DNA of 64,000 nt, taken from the NCBI RefSeq assembly GCF_013343295.1, contig NZ_CP049074.1, positions 1,717,501 through 1,781,500 of the forward strand, given 5' to 3'. Every line of letters begins with the position of its first letter. Position 1 is the first letter of the stretch. This document shows positions 17,743 through 26,815 of the stretch, piece by piece. This DNA is from Metallosphaera tengchongensis. GTDB taxonomy: Archaea > Thermoproteota > Thermoprotei_A > Sulfolobales > Sulfolobaceae. The notes under the pieces are model-generated. The model worked only from the letters and a program-made list of their open reading frames with translations. It did no database searches and was not told the origin of the DNA. The translations under genes were made by a program, and so were the position numbers.

Positions 17743-19104
17743 ATGGCGGAAATAAGGGAGGTAAGGAAGATCGAATCTCAGGAAAGGGCAAGTATACATA
17801 GTCACATCTCTGGTCTAGGCGTTGATGAGAGCGGAAAACCTAAATTCAAGGCTAACGGTCTAGTGGGACAGATTGAGGCAAGGGAAGCTGCTTGGGTAGT
17901 AGTTCAACTTATTAAGCAGGGTAAGATGGCAGGGAAAGGGATCCTACTTGTAGGTCCCCCAGGTACAGGGAAAACTGCCCTCGCCGTGGGAATAGCTAGA
18001 GAGCTGGGCGAAGACACTCCTTTTAATACTCTCAACGCCTCTGAGATTTACTCAGTTGACCTAAAGAAGACTGAAGTCCTAACTCAGGCCATAAGAAAGT
18101 CCATAGGTGTTAGGGTAAGACAGAGGAGACTGGTTTACGAAGGAGTGGTAAAGGAAGTGAGGATGAAGGTAGCGAGAAGTAAGCTTAACCCGTATGTTCA
18201 GATGCCCAGGGAGGCCGAAATCAAACTTGCCACCAAGGACGAGGAGAAAACCCTCACAGCTGGGGAGTCCATAGCTGAGCAGTTCAACAGGCTTGGAATA
18301 AGGAAAGGAGACGTAATATGGATAGACGCAGAGACCGGAAACGTAGTTAAGGTGGGAAGGGCTAAGGAGATCGAGGGAGCTAAGAGCTACGATATAGATT
18401 CAGTGAGGTCTGTGGAAATCCCAGGCGGTCCAGTAAAGAAGGAAAAGGAACTTACAAATACTCTCACACTTTATGATTTAGATCTAAGTTTGGCCGCTCA
18501 AAGCATTTCCATCACCGCGTTATTCTCGTTATGGAGTGAAAGGGAAATAAGCCAGGACATTAGGAAACAGGTAGACAGCTACGTGAAGGACTTAATAAGC
18601 AAGGGGAACGGTGAGCTAATTCCTGGAGTCCTTTTCATTGATGACGCACATATGCTGGACATGGAGACCTTCTCCTTCCTAACCAAGGCCCTAGAGGCCG
18701 AACTTGCGCCTATCCTGGTTCTTGCCACAAACAGGGGTACCACTAAAATAAGGGGCGCCGAGGTAGAAGCTCCCCACGGCATGCCGTTAGACTTACTGGA
18801 CAGGTTGCTCATAATTACCACGAGACCCTACAGCAAGGAGGAAAGCAAGGAAATCATTTCCATAAGGGCAGAGGAGCTTGACGTTGAACTGGACCAGTCG
18901 GCCCTAGAGGAGTTGACCAATCTATCTCAATCAGAGAGTCTAAGGTACGCTATCCAGCTACTGGAACCTTCCCTAATCGTAGCCAAGAGAGCCGGTAGAA
19001 ACGTAGTTAAGGCGGATGACGTAAGGGAGGCGTCGAGGCTCTTCGTTGACGTAAAGAAAAGCGTAAAATATGTAAAGGAGTACGAGAACCTATTCCTCAA
19101 GTGA
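17743..19104 (+). CDS. TIP49/RuvB-like AAA+ ATPase
   Basis: A 453 aa archaeal homologue of Rvb1/Rvb2 (pontin/reptin). Walker A is GPPGTGKT at residues 71-78. An inserted OB-like domain II spans roughly 125-240 ([19 protein letters not shown]...[11 protein letters not shown]). Walker B is [10 protein letters not shown], with Asp-Asp instead of the usual Asp-Glu. Sensor 1 is LATNRG. In eukaryotes the family builds chromatin and snoRNP complexes; the archaeal role is unsettled. The gap upstream (17489-17742) holds only promoter-like sequence. It overlaps the NUDIX gene by 15 bases at the 3' end. Confidence 0.92.
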   Translation: MAEIREVRKIESQERASIHSHISGLGVDESGKPKFKANGLVGQIEAREAAWVVVQLIKQGKMAGKGILLVGPPGTGKTALAVGIARELGEDTPFNTLNASEIYSVDLKKTEVLTQAIRKSIGVRVRQRRLVYEGVVKEVRMKVARSKLNPYVQMPREAEIKLATKDEEKTLTAGESIAEQFNRLGIRKGDVIWIDAETGNVVKVGRAKEIEGAKSYDIDSVRSVEIPGGPVKKEKELTNTLTLYDLDLSLAAQSISITALFSLWSEREISQDIRKQVDSYVKDLISKGNGELIPGVLFIDDAHMLDMETFSFLTKALEAELAPILVLATNRGTTKIRGAEVEAPHGMPLDLLDRLLIITTRPYSKEESKEIISIRAEELDVELDQSALEELTNLSQSESLRYAIQLLEPSLIVAKRAGRNVVKADDVREASRLFVDVKKSVKYVKEYENLFLK

Positions 19105-19563
19105 TGACTGGTCGACGGCTTGGAATTGATGACTTGATCGTTGCCGGGCTGAGAGATAGTCCTTAATAATCCTATACGTCATCCCCCAAATGACGTATCC
19201 GGAGTAGACGTAACGTCCACCTTGATCCACGAGATCCTTTGGATCTATCCAAAAGTATTTGGCTACCTCATTGTCTGGGGTCACGTCAGTACTGTCAGTT
19301 TCGCCCAGGTATACCGCAACGTGTAGATCCTTTCTGTTGTTTGGCCAATAAATTCCAAGGAATTGGATGTTCTTTGGAGTAAGCCCAACCTCTTCCTTAA
19401 CTTCTCTCAAGGCAGTTTCCTCACAACTTTCCTGACCGTCCCTGTGACCACCTGGGAGGGCCATATGACCGCTCCAAGGGTCTCCCTTTTGTTCAGCCCT
19501 TTTTATTATAAGTAGCTTTCCGTCGTTACTTTTTATCAGGATGACTGCAGCATCGCATTCCAT
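19090..19563 (-). CDS. NUDIX hydrolase
   Basis: A 157 aa protein with a complete NUDIX box, [24 protein letters not shown] in its spaced pattern (GX5EX7REVKEEVG), about residues 38-60. The segment around [11 protein letters not shown] is like CoA-pyrophosphatase (NudL/Nudt7-type) enzymes, which makes nucleoside diphosphate derivatives such as CoA plausible substrates. It lies tail to tail with TIP49. Confidence 0.85.
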   Translation of the reverse strand: MECDAAVILIKSNDGKLLIIKRAEQKGDPWSGHMALPGGHRDGQESCEETALREVKEEVGLTPKNIQFLGIYWPNNRKDLHVAVYLGETDSTDVTPDNEVAKYFWIDPKDLVDQGGRYVYSGYVIWGMTYRIIKDYLSARQRSSHQFQAVDQSSLEE

Positions 19564-19650
19564 GTAAATAATTAAAGTTTTTAGATATATATTTTCTAAC
19601 TTAAGTTTTGTTCATTAGAATGACTACCATCTCTTTTATAAATGGAAGGG

Positions 19651-19690
19651 AAAACCTCGCCCTTCAGGGCGGAAAGGAGGTCGGCCAACC
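19651..19690 (+). repeat. Solo IS200/IS605-type terminal hairpin remnant
   Basis: The sequence aacctcgcccttcagggc followed by ggaaaggaggtc forms a GCCC/GGGC hairpin and matches the end of the TnpB element at 24728-24760. It stands alone, right before the glycosyltransferase gene, and may supply part of its leader. Confidence 0.6.
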
Positions 19691-19728
19691 TTAAACTTTT
19701 AGGTTGATTGGGCGAAAGGGAAGGGAAA

Positions 19729-20766
19729 ATGCAGGAAGTTTTTCTAGCTCTCATGGCTTTACCAGTGCTTGCCGATGTGCTGTTAATTCTTCAGATAATG
19801 AAGGAGAGGTCCTTCTTCAGGTACAACGGAAACTTCATCTCCTCAGCCTCTGTCATAATACCGATAAGGGGGAGTGAACCCCTGCTGGAGAAAACCGTAG
19901 GTTCCCTTAAGGATCAAGACTTCCCTGGCAATTATGAGGTCATATTTGTAGTGGATCCGGATCAGCCGGATCTGGCTGAGCGTTTGTCGAGCATGGGAGT
20001 AAAGGTTGTCTTAACGAACTATCCGTGCTCTAAATGTAGCGGGAAGATAAGGGCCCAACTTACCGGTCTGTTGGAGTCCTCTAACGATGTCATAGTGTTT
20101 GGGGACTCAGACACGATCTACCCCAAGGACTGGTTGAGAACTATGGTCGGGAATCTGGATAAAAACATGGCCGTGACTACTTTCTCGTGGCCTGTTCCCA
20201 TAAGATTATCGTTGGGGAACCTAATTAGAGCCGGTTTCTGGACTCTGGGATATGAGTCCCAGGGGCTCGGTGGAACTTTCCTGTGGGGTGGATCAATGTC
20301 CTTTAGACGGGAACTTTTTGATGAGACGGTAATCCGGGAACTGTCAAAAGAATGGTGCGACGATTGCACTCTGACCAGGATCGTGAAAGAAAGGGGAGGG
20401 AAAATCGCATTTCAAGCCAAGTCCATACCTCTAAACGTTTATGACGAGAACAATCTGTGGTCCTGGTCCTCAAGACAGGTAATTACCATCGTAAAATACT
20501 CCAGGAGGGGGGCAAAGGCTTTCATTGTCATCGGGTCCTTTATGTTAATTCTTCTAGCTATCTTCTTACTTACCCTAAACTTCGTGTTCCTTACGCCTTT
20601 GCTCCTCTGGGTTTTAAAGAACTTTGCGAGGTCAAGGAAATTGGGAAAATATTCATTAATACCCTCAATCCTTTCCGTTGTGGGGCTCTACTATGGATGG
20701 CTGAAGTTACTGCTAGACTTTAAGAAGAGGAACGTAGTTTGGAGGGATAGGGAGTACACTCTTTAA
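19729..20766 (+). CDS. Family 2-like membrane glycosyltransferase (ceramide-glucosyltransferase-like)
   Basis: I choose the ATG at 19729, 7 codons inside a TTG reading and preceded by a purine-rich ggaaggga; this gives 345 aa. An N-terminal membrane segment precedes a GT-A domain: ASVIIPIRG, the metal-binding GDSDTIYP, an acceptor site around WGGSMSFRRELF, and WCDDCTL. At least two membrane helices follow (about residues 260-320). It likely transfers a sugar to a lipid or dolichol-type carrier. Its leader contains a transposon-end hairpin. Confidence 0.8.
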   Translation: MQEVFLALMALPVLADVLLILQIMKERSFFRYNGNFISSASVIIPIRGSEPLLEKTVGSLKDQDFPGNYEVIFVVDPDQPDLAERLSSMGVKVVLTNYPCSKCSGKIRAQLTGLLESSNDVIVFGDSDTIYPKDWLRTMVGNLDKNMAVTTFSWPVPIRLSLGNLIRAGFWTLGYESQGLGGTFLWGGSMSFRRELFDETVIRELSKEWCDDCTLTRIVKERGGKIAFQAKSIPLNVYDENNLWSWSSRQVITIVKYSRRGAKAFIVIGSFMLILLAIFLLTLNFVFLTPLLLWVLKNFARSRKLGKYSLIPSILSVVGLYYGWLKLLLDFKKRNVVWRDREYTL

Positions 20767-20837
20767 CGGGGTTTAATGTACACATTTTACCACATTTATA
20801 GATAACTTTAATTAGGTAACATAGATATCTACTCGTT

Positions 20838-21185
20838 ATGCCTTTGGCTTGCGAGGTAGGATCTAAGGAAGTGGTGCCAGCCATACGGTCAATAATAGTC
20901 AAGGAGTTACTTTTAATGGGGGTATCTTACTCAAGGATATCCAAGATGATGGGCGTATCGACAACTACAATATCAAAGTACAACTATTCAACCAACCCTC
21001 TAATAGAGATGATATCAAAGGACGAGGAGCTGATGGACGACATCAAGACCCTCTCTCTCATGGTAAACAAAGGATCTGCTAATTATCACCATATCTGTGA
21101 AATTTGTCACATGGTGAGGAAAAAATTTTTTACAGGCTCGCTTAGATGTCCTGTGGATGATGACGTTCTACCCCACGATGGATGA
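20838..21185 (+). CDS. COG2522-like helix-turn-helix regulator
   Basis: A 115 aa protein. The opening MPLACEVGSKEVVPAIRSIIVKELL followed by GVSYSRISKMMGVSTTTISKY is a helix-turn-helix of the crenarchaeal COG2522 type. The tail carries CEICHMV and CPVD, a possible metal-binding pair. A TATA-like box (actttaattagg, about 20807) precedes the ATG by 26 bases. Its regulon is unknown. Confidence 0.7.
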   Translation: MPLACEVGSKEVVPAIRSIIVKELLLMGVSYSRISKMMGVSTTTISKYNYSTNPLIEMISKDEELMDDIKTLSLMVNKGSANYHHICEICHMVRKKFFTGSLRCPVDDDVLPHDG

Positions 21186-21254
21186 AATGACATAAGGGAT
21201 AAAGCTGATTAAGAGGATCAATTACTATTTCACAGTGATGAGGTCGAGCACTGC

Positions 21255-21854
21255 ATGAGTTGTGATGAGCGGACCACCGCTGAAGACTTCAGGATAGAAC
21301 TCCATTTAAATCCATTCACTTTTAGGGAGACCACATTGAGATATAGGGTCATAGAGGAGGATAACTGGCTAAGGTTAACAGGGAAGGAGGGTGATTACCT
21401 AGCAAAGGACTTTGAAAGCTACGCCATTCTGCTCTTCCCTATCCAAATGATTCCTAGAGAAGTCCTAAACTCTCTAGACGTCAGGCTTACCTCCATCGAC
21501 ATGTTGAGGGAAGTGTTGATGAAACCTAACGTGTGGAGAGACTACCTGACCCTGAGGGTTAGGGAAGGGAGAGTTATCACGGCCGACTTAATGTTGGAGA
21601 ATTTCATGGGGAGGGATCTAGTTAATGATATCATTGCAGATATTGGAGTAAAGTACGTGGAAGGACAGGACGGTTTGGAAATATCTTCCATCTTAACCAA
21701 TTTCTCATGGAGAGAGTTGAATGAAGCCTTCAAAAGGATATCCTTTGCTCTCTCACTTTATAACCAGATTAGGCGCAATCAGGAAGAGATTGCTCTAAAT
21801 TTGGCTAACTCTTTCATGACAAACTACAGGTCAAGGGATACAGGGCTTCCGTGA
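21255..21854 (+). CDS. Protein of unknown function
   Basis: A 199 aa soluble alpha/beta protein with no recognised family (FRIELHLNPFTFRETTLRYRV near the start, an amphipathic helix at the end). The start is uncertain because the first codons overlap a possible C/D-box-like RNA signature at 21234-21283. Downstream, 21855-22236 has no clear gene: it includes a 49-codon open stretch (21925-22074) without a good start and the promoter of the Tat operon. Confidence 0.5.
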   Translation: MSCDERTTAEDFRIELHLNPFTFRETTLRYRVIEEDNWLRLTGKEGDYLAKDFESYAILLFPIQMIPREVLNSLDVRLTSIDMLREVLMKPNVWRDYLTLRVREGRVITADLMLENFMGRDLVNDIIADIGVKYVEGQDGLEISSILTNFSWRELNEAFKRISFALSLYNQIRRNQEEIALNLANSFMTNYRSRDTGLP

Positions 21855-22236
21855 AATTACAGCATTTTATAAGTATTAAAGTCTGTATCTTAGACCTTCT
21901 CCTCATCCAGAAGGATGGGTTTGAAGTCCTGACAAGGAATACGACTCCACAAAGGGTGAGCCTCCGTCAATTCTAGTCTTTCTTACGGCCTATAAGTCCA
22001 TGAATAAGGAAAGATATCAACGTAAGGACAAAACACGTCGCAATGCCTTCAACGAGACAGCAGATAAGGTGTGAGTCAGACCCCTAAAGATTAACACGTG
22101 CTTTCCAACTGGTTCAAATCAATACGAGAGGGTCAATTATGTAGCCCACTCTACATGGAAGCTTTAAGAGAGAGATGAAATTATAAAAAAGAAAGTTTTT
22201 AAACAACTGGTTAGATATTTTATATAACGTGATATA

Positions 22237-22539
22237 ATGGTCGCAATTAACCCGTCGGATATAGCCATAATAATTATAGTAGCACTAGTGCTTTTCGTGG
22301 GGAGCAGCAAAATACCAGAGCTGTTCAGGTCCATGGGTAAAGCCTTAGGTGAGTTTAAGAAGGGTAGAATGGAGGCTGAAATGGAAATAAACCAGATGCA
22401 GAATCAGCCACCAGCCTCAACCTATCAATCGCCACAAAGTAATCAACAGAAAGCGGCTAGTCCCGAGGACCTAGAGAAGCAGATAAAGGATCTACAAAAA
22501 CAGCTAGATGAAATGAAAAAACAGCAAAAAACTCAGTGA
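22237..22539 (+). CDS. tatA: Sec-independent protein translocase TatA
   Basis: A 100 aa TatA protein. An N-terminal membrane helix (IAIIIIVALVLFVGSSKIPEL) leads to the FR-SMGKALGEFKKG amphipathic helix, and a Gln/Pro-rich tail ends in a short coiled coil. TatA forms the pore that lets folded proteins cross the membrane. It is first in a cluster with a second TatA-like gene and tatC. TATA-like boxes lie at about 22196 and 22219. Confidence 0.93.
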   Translation: MVAINPSDIAIIIIVALVLFVGSSKIPELFRSMGKALGEFKKGRMEAEMEINQMQNQPPASTYQSPQSNQQKAASPEDLEKQIKDLQKQLDEMKKQQKTQ

Positions 22540-22613
22540 GCCATTATAGAGGTCACGTAAAGTAGGCGTAATTTTTTGTTTGTAAGTTAGGAAGGGGGAG
22601 GGGAGGCTAACAA

Positions 22614-22967
22614 ATGATAGGTAGTCTGAGTGATGCCCTTATAATGGTAATAGTAGCTATACTGCTGCTTGGCGGGGAGAAGAATCTCTCCGGTACGGTG
22701 AGAAATCTTGGGAAGACCCTAAGTGAACTTAGGAAAAGGCAAGACGAATTCAAGAGGGAGCTCATGAAGGAGTTATCTGAGACCGGTGATATTACGCAGG
22801 AGGTGAGGAATGACCTCTCATTTAACTCTAATTCTGGGCCCATGGTAAGACCACTCTACAACCTCCCTAAAACGTCTGAGGAAGAGAAGATCAAACAACT
22901 AGAGGAACAGATAAGGAGGATGCAAGCGGAACTTGAGAGGTTGAAGAAGGGTGACGGAAAAAACTAG
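22614..22967 (+). CDS. Second TatA/TatB-like protein
   Basis: A 117 aa protein with the TatA plan: a short N-terminal helix (LIMVIVAILLLGG), then TVRNLGKTLSELRKRQDEF as the amphipathic helix, then a long acidic tail and C-terminal coiled coil (IKQLEEQIRRMQAELERLKK). Glu/Lys content resembles TatB-like partners, but archaea generally have only TatA-type proteins. It overlaps the tatC start by 17 bases. A short poly-purine stretch precedes the ATG. Confidence 0.85.
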   Translation: MIGSLSDALIMVIVAILLLGGEKNLSGTVRNLGKTLSELRKRQDEFKRELMKELSETGDITQEVRNDLSFNSNSGPMVRPLYNLPKTSEEEKIKQLEEQIRRMQAELERLKKGDGKN

Positions 22968-23766
22968 CGAGCTGCAGAAATCAGGAGAGAGGCCCCTGTT
23001 AGAACACTTGAATGAGCTTATATACAGGGCTAGGAGAGCTCTAATATCGCTTGTTTCGGCCTTCGTGATATTCTTCTTCTTCGGGATTAAGGAAGTGTCC
23101 TTCAACGGATTTAATTTCCCTATCCTATACCCCAATCTTTTCAACAGTATTTCCTCATATTTTATCAGGCTATTTATACATACTGAACTCCCACCTCAAC
23201 TAAAATTACTGAACTTAAACCCCTTTGATACTTTGTTTTCAGCGGCTTACGTTTCCTTCTTCCTTTCACTTTTTATAGCTATGCCTATCATAATCCATGA
23301 GATATGGGGGTTTGTATCACCTGGGCTTTACGAAAACGAAAAAAAGATGGCTAAGTCCCTAATACTTCCAGCCTTCGTTCTGTTTGCTGCAGGTTCTAGT
23401 TTTGCGTATTTTATCATTATTCCTGTAATGATGAAGTTCGTACTTCTATATACTACTTCTTTAGGTGTTGAGCCCACACTTAGCCTGAGAGCATTTATCA
23501 ATACCGTGATGTCGCTCATGCTAACGGTGGGTCTAGGCTTCGAATACCCCTTAATAATGACCATGTTAACTATGGCAGGGGTAGTGAAAGCCGAAAGTTG
23601 GAGGAGAAACTGGAGGTACGGTGTCCTGGGAGCGTTCATCATAGCTTGGTTTATATCACCAGGTACCACGGGAGGAGTCATAGAGACCACAATTGGGGTT
23701 ACGTTGTCGACCCTTTACTTTGTAGGGGTAGCGTCATCCTATTTGGCCCAGAAAAGGCGTAAATAG
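22951..23766 (+). CDS. tatC: Sec-independent protein translocase TatC
   Basis: A 271 aa TatC protein, the receptor for twin-arginine signal peptides. The N-terminal family block PLLEHLNELIYRARRALIS is followed by six likely membrane segments. FVSPGLYENEKKMAKSLI after the second one and the GLGFEYPLIM stretch are typical. It starts inside the previous gene (GTG start). Twin-arginine substrates exist in this window: the 37077 molybdoenzyme begins with RRDFLK. Confidence 0.93.
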   Translation: MTEKTSELQKSGERPLLEHLNELIYRARRALISLVSAFVIFFFFGIKEVSFNGFNFPILYPNLFNSISSYFIRLFIHTELPPQLKLLNLNPFDTLFSAAYVSFFLSLFIAMPIIIHEIWGFVSPGLYENEKKMAKSLILPAFVLFAAGSSFAYFIIIPVMMKFVLLYTTSLGVEPTLSLRAFINTVMSLMLTVGLGFEYPLIMTMLTMAGVVKAESWRRNWRYGVLGAFIIAWFISPGTTGGVIETTIGVTLSTLYFVGVASSYLAQKRRK

Positions 23767-23873
23767 CTGTATACATATGTATAATTTTTAAGTAACCCAT
23801 CAGGGTTAGAGCTGCAGTTTGTATATTCCTGAAGTCAATTTGTTTAAAATTAATACAGTAATAACAGTTATAC

Positions 23874-23987
23874 ATGAACCTCCCAGTCCAAATCTGGATT
23901 GAATTTAGTTTGGTCATTGTATTCGTTGGTTTGGATATTTACTTGCTGATAGACGGTGTCAAGCAATCCTTAAAGACTACGAACTAG
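23874..23987 (+). CDS. Putative 37 aa single-membrane-segment micro-protein
   Basis: The reading MNLPVQIWIEFSLVIVFVGL continues with DIYLLIDGVKQSLKTTN and stops at TAG. It is one hydrophobic helix flanked by charges. A TATA-like stretch (tttaaaattaata, about 23842-23854) lies about 26 bases before the ATG, as for a leaderless gene. No homologue is recognised and it may not be a gene. It lies 107 bases after tatC. Confidence 0.4.
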   Translation: MNLPVQIWIEFSLVIVFVGLDIYLLIDGVKQSLKTTN

Positions 23988-24028
23988 TAGGGAAAAAGTC
24001 TATTTCCTTCCAGTCAAGTTGATATAGA

Positions 24029-24661
24029 ATGGTAAGGAAAAAGAACGATGACGGGAGGGATCCCCTTCACTTTAAGCTCTTACCTGTTAGAGGGAGGCAG
24101 GAGAGCGAGCTCAGGGAACTTATGAAAACTATGATGGAAAGGGGGAGTTTCCCAAAGGAGGCCGGGTGGAAGGACTTCATCGACAAGGCCCTGGAGTCAC
24201 TCATAACCCTCATCAAACTCTCCCCTGAACAAACCTTTGAGGAAAGGAATGACTTGTTGAGGGACTTCTACAATTCGAAGGTTATGGGCTTCATACCTTT
24301 ACCTATTCACGTGTTGCAGACGATTGTGGACAAAAACCCTGAGATAGCTGAAGATATAGTTTCAACGTACTCATCCCTGTTTAAGCACTATTTTTTGGAT
24401 ACCGGCGAGAAGGACGTGAATGCTAAGTTGAACACTCTCAAGAGGTTTTTCCTCACCATTACTCCCATGCAGAACAAGCAGAACATTGTCGTCAAGACAG
24501 AAGGGAACTGCGGAGCATTTAGTATTTTTACAACTATATTAAGTAAAACCCTATTAGATAGGATTTATGCCCCCCTTCTTCATCAGGTTCTCCTTGAAAT
24601 GGGGGCAGAAGTTAAGTCTTTAAAAGGGGATAATTTAGTCCTTGAGGCAAAGTTTTGTTGA
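24029..24661 (+). CDS. Protein of unknown function
   Basis: A 210 aa, mostly helical, charged protein (LRELMKTMMERGSFPKEAGW, then AEDIVSTYSSLFKHYF). No domain is recognised. The last third (TEGNCGAFSIFTTILSKTLLDRIYAPLLHQVLLEMG) may be a separate alpha/beta part. Its end is 67 bases before the first recognisable bases of a transposon remnant. Confidence 0.5.
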   Translation: MVRKKNDDGRDPLHFKLLPVRGRQESELRELMKTMMERGSFPKEAGWKDFIDKALESLITLIKLSPEQTFEERNDLLRDFYNSKVMGFIPLPIHVLQTIVDKNPEIAEDIVSTYSSLFKHYFLDTGEKDVNAKLNTLKRFFLTITPMQNKQNIVVKTEGNCGAFSIFTTILSKTLLDRIYAPLLHQVLLEMGAEVKSLKGDNLVLEAKFC

Positions 24662-24727
24662 TACTGTGGTGAAAATTTAATAGGATTTGGTAATCCATTT
24701 CAAAAATAAATTGACGATTACAAAGTC

Positions 24728-25909
24728 GGGGAAAGCTTCGCCCTTTAGGGCGGGGATAACAAAGGGTATAAAACTCTTTCCTACCCGTCTTATGGATAGA
24801 AGGGCCAAAAAGAGTGGGAACGAAATCAGACTACAGTTCCAATGAGGGTTTTCCCTACCCCCCGCTCGCTCTCTTATCTAGTTACGAAAAAGGTCTCCGT
24901 TTCGTCCTCTCTTGGTCAACGGAAAGTAGAACAGAGGACTTGTTGAAAGACATACAAGGGTACTACGAGACTCTAATAGGGTCTGATCTACCCTCTAAAC
25001 CTGCCCAAGACTGCTATAGCGACGTCATCGCAGTATACAAATCCTGGTTAAACAGCCCATGCGGTAGGTACCCTACGATCCGCAACGTCTCTGTATGGTT
25101 AACCCAACCCTATCTCTTCAACCGACTTCGAAAAAAGATCGTAAAGGTAGCAGGAGTTGGTGAACCGTAATAGAAGGTTATCCAAGGGAATTACCGGAGT
25201 ACAAGGACTGGCAAATGAGGGAGTAGGTTAATGCTGAGGAATGGAAAAGCCCACTTGAAGGTCCCCTTCCTCAAGGGGTGGAAAGGGAGTTAAGGACTGT
25301 GTCGAGGACGACATCATGGCTGAACTCGAACTAGGTAAAGACGACGAAAAGTACGTCAGAATACCAACATGTTTGGAGGACGCCCACCACAACAAGTCAT
25401 CAGCTGAGTCACTACAGAAGTACTAAAAAGGTGGAAAGATGACAGAATCCTACGCAGGTCAAAGTCTCACCACAAGAGAGCTAGAAACACCAGGACTCAG
25501 CTAGGTAAATAGGTGGTCAAAGCAGTTAACTCATTAAACGTCTCTGCCATCGCCCTGATGACCTTAACGACCTCATCAGGAGAGTAAAGAGACGACCCCT
25601 GAGTTCACAGACGTGCTCTGCCTCATGCAGTACCGTAGACTGCAGTAGTGGGCAGAGTTGCAAGGGAGCACGCGCTTAAGGTAGTGTACGTAGACCCTCA
25701 CTACTCCTCTCACTGTCCAAAGTGCGGGAAAGAAATGGAAGAGGAAGGACATAGGTACTCCCTTGTCCAAGTGGTTATGAGAACGATCGTGACGTAATCG
25801 CAGTCATGAACGTGTATGGTAAGGGTTCTCTTTCCTCTCGACTGCCCTCACATGAGGGATGTAACTCTGAACCGATGAGGGAAACCCTCTAATAGTGGGA
25901 GGAAGTCAG
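24728..25909 (+). mobile_element. Decayed IS200/IS605-group element carrying only a tnpB remnant
   Basis: The left side is the hairpin gaaagcttcgccctttaggg plus cgg. The right side is the gggaaaccctc...gtgggaggaagtc stretch characteristic of ends of archaeal OrfB-type elements. Between them is a tnpB reading frame broken many times. No tnpA (Y1 transposase) gene is seen, so even an intact copy would have needed a transposase in trans. Boundaries are inferred from similarity between copies and are not exact. Confidence 0.75.
24814..25892 (+). pseudogene. tnpB: tnpB (IS605 OrfB) pseudogene
   Basis: The first 118 codons are open and include YKSWLNS...YPTIRNVSVWLTQPYLFN. Beyond 25170 the coding trail jumps frames: VIEGYPRELPEYKDW, then [45 protein letters not shown] and [13 protein letters not shown]. 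These are TnpB RuvC and zinc-ribbon landmarks. Stops interrupt it, and a lost cysteine leaves the second zinc knuckle as CPSG. It cannot make an active RNA-guided nuclease. Confidence 0.85.
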
Positions 25910-25987
25910 TTTTCTTTTTATAATCAGCACTCTTGTTTAAAAGAACGATTTAAATTTGGAGATACGCAATTTAGTTTCAAGGTTTAA

Positions 25988-26782
25988 ATGGACGAGACAG
26001 ATCGGAAGATACTTTACTCACTTTTCCGAGATGGTAGGGTAAGTCAAAGGAAGTTAGCTGAGGAGCTGAACCTAACTCCACCAGCCCTAAATTATAGGTT
26101 CAAGAAGCTAGAGGAAGACGGTATATTGAAAGGATACAGGGTTTTTATAACTCCTTCCTTTGTCTCTAAGTATTACGGGTTTGTTGCCTTCATAAATCAG
26201 AGGGACTTCGATTCAGATTGGATATTTCTGAAGTTTAAGTGTGTGGAGTGGTTGAATGTATATGGCGTGATTGGAAGCAGCTTGAGAGATCTAGATGACA
26301 AAATCGATAAGATGTCCGCAGCTCTGGGGGAGGCGAGGCTTAAGTATGTTCCGGAACAGTCCTTGGAGCCCCTAAAACCTCTGGACCTTAGGATCCTAGC
26401 AGAACTTTCAAAAAACCCTAGAGCTACTGAGAGTGAGATCGGAAGTAAGCTAGGCATGCCATCTAAGACAGTAGCCAAGAGATTAAGAATATTGGCCAAG
26501 AGAGGCGTTTATTCTGTCTTTCCGGTTTTAGACGTATCCAAGGCAGGATTAGTTATGTTCTCAATGTTTTCAAGAGAAATACGGAAAATTACAGGAGTTC
26601 TTGAGCCATGTACCATATTTAGAATTACAGATGGGAAAGCTGGAATCAACGTCTGTTTAGTGGAGAGCATGCTTCAGGCAAGAAATTACGTAAATAGCGC
26701 GAGACTGCAGGAGCCTGACTCTGACGTTATGATAATTTATGACTACTATTTAAATCTGGATTCAAGCATAACAGCAGTTTAA
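25988..26782 (+). CDS. Lrp/AsnC-like regulator with two helix-turn-helix domains
   Basis: A 264 aa protein. Residues 1-50 (DETDRKILYSLFRDGRVSQR...LNLTPPALNYRFKKLE) are a Lrp/AsnC winged helix. A second HTH occupies about 130-175 (LDLRILAELSKNPRATESEI...MPSKTVAKRLRIL). The middle holds a conserved MSAALGEARLKYVPEQ. A paralogue with the same plan is at 60155-60922. Lrp proteins usually have one HTH plus a RAM ligand domain, so this is an unusual architecture. Confidence 0.8.
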   Translation: MDETDRKILYSLFRDGRVSQRKLAEELNLTPPALNYRFKKLEEDGILKGYRVFITPSFVSKYYGFVAFINQRDFDSDWIFLKFKCVEWLNVYGVIGSSLRDLDDKIDKMSAALGEARLKYVPEQSLEPLKPLDLRILAELSKNPRATESEIGSKLGMPSKTVAKRLRILAKRGVYSVFPVLDVSKAGLVMFSMFSREIRKITGVLEPCTIFRITDGKAGINVCLVESMLQARNYVNSARLQEPDSDVMIIYDYYLNLDSSITAV

Positions 26783-26815
26783 AATCCAATTCCAAGTAGT
26801 GGTATCATTGGATTT
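26782..26815. repeat. 9-bp inverted repeat after the regulator gene
   Basis: The arms aaatccaat (26782-26790) and attggattt (26807-26815) are perfect complements separated by 16 bases. The position, right at the stop codon, suits a transcript 3' end or an operator of the neighbouring gene. The rest of the 26783-27045 gap is AT-rich with a TATA-like ggtatataacg about 31 bases before the next gene. Confidence 0.4.

Noticed and set aside
22614-22967. Calling the second Tat protein TatB
   Set aside because: Archaea generally use TatA-type proteins only, so I kept a TatA/TatB-like label.
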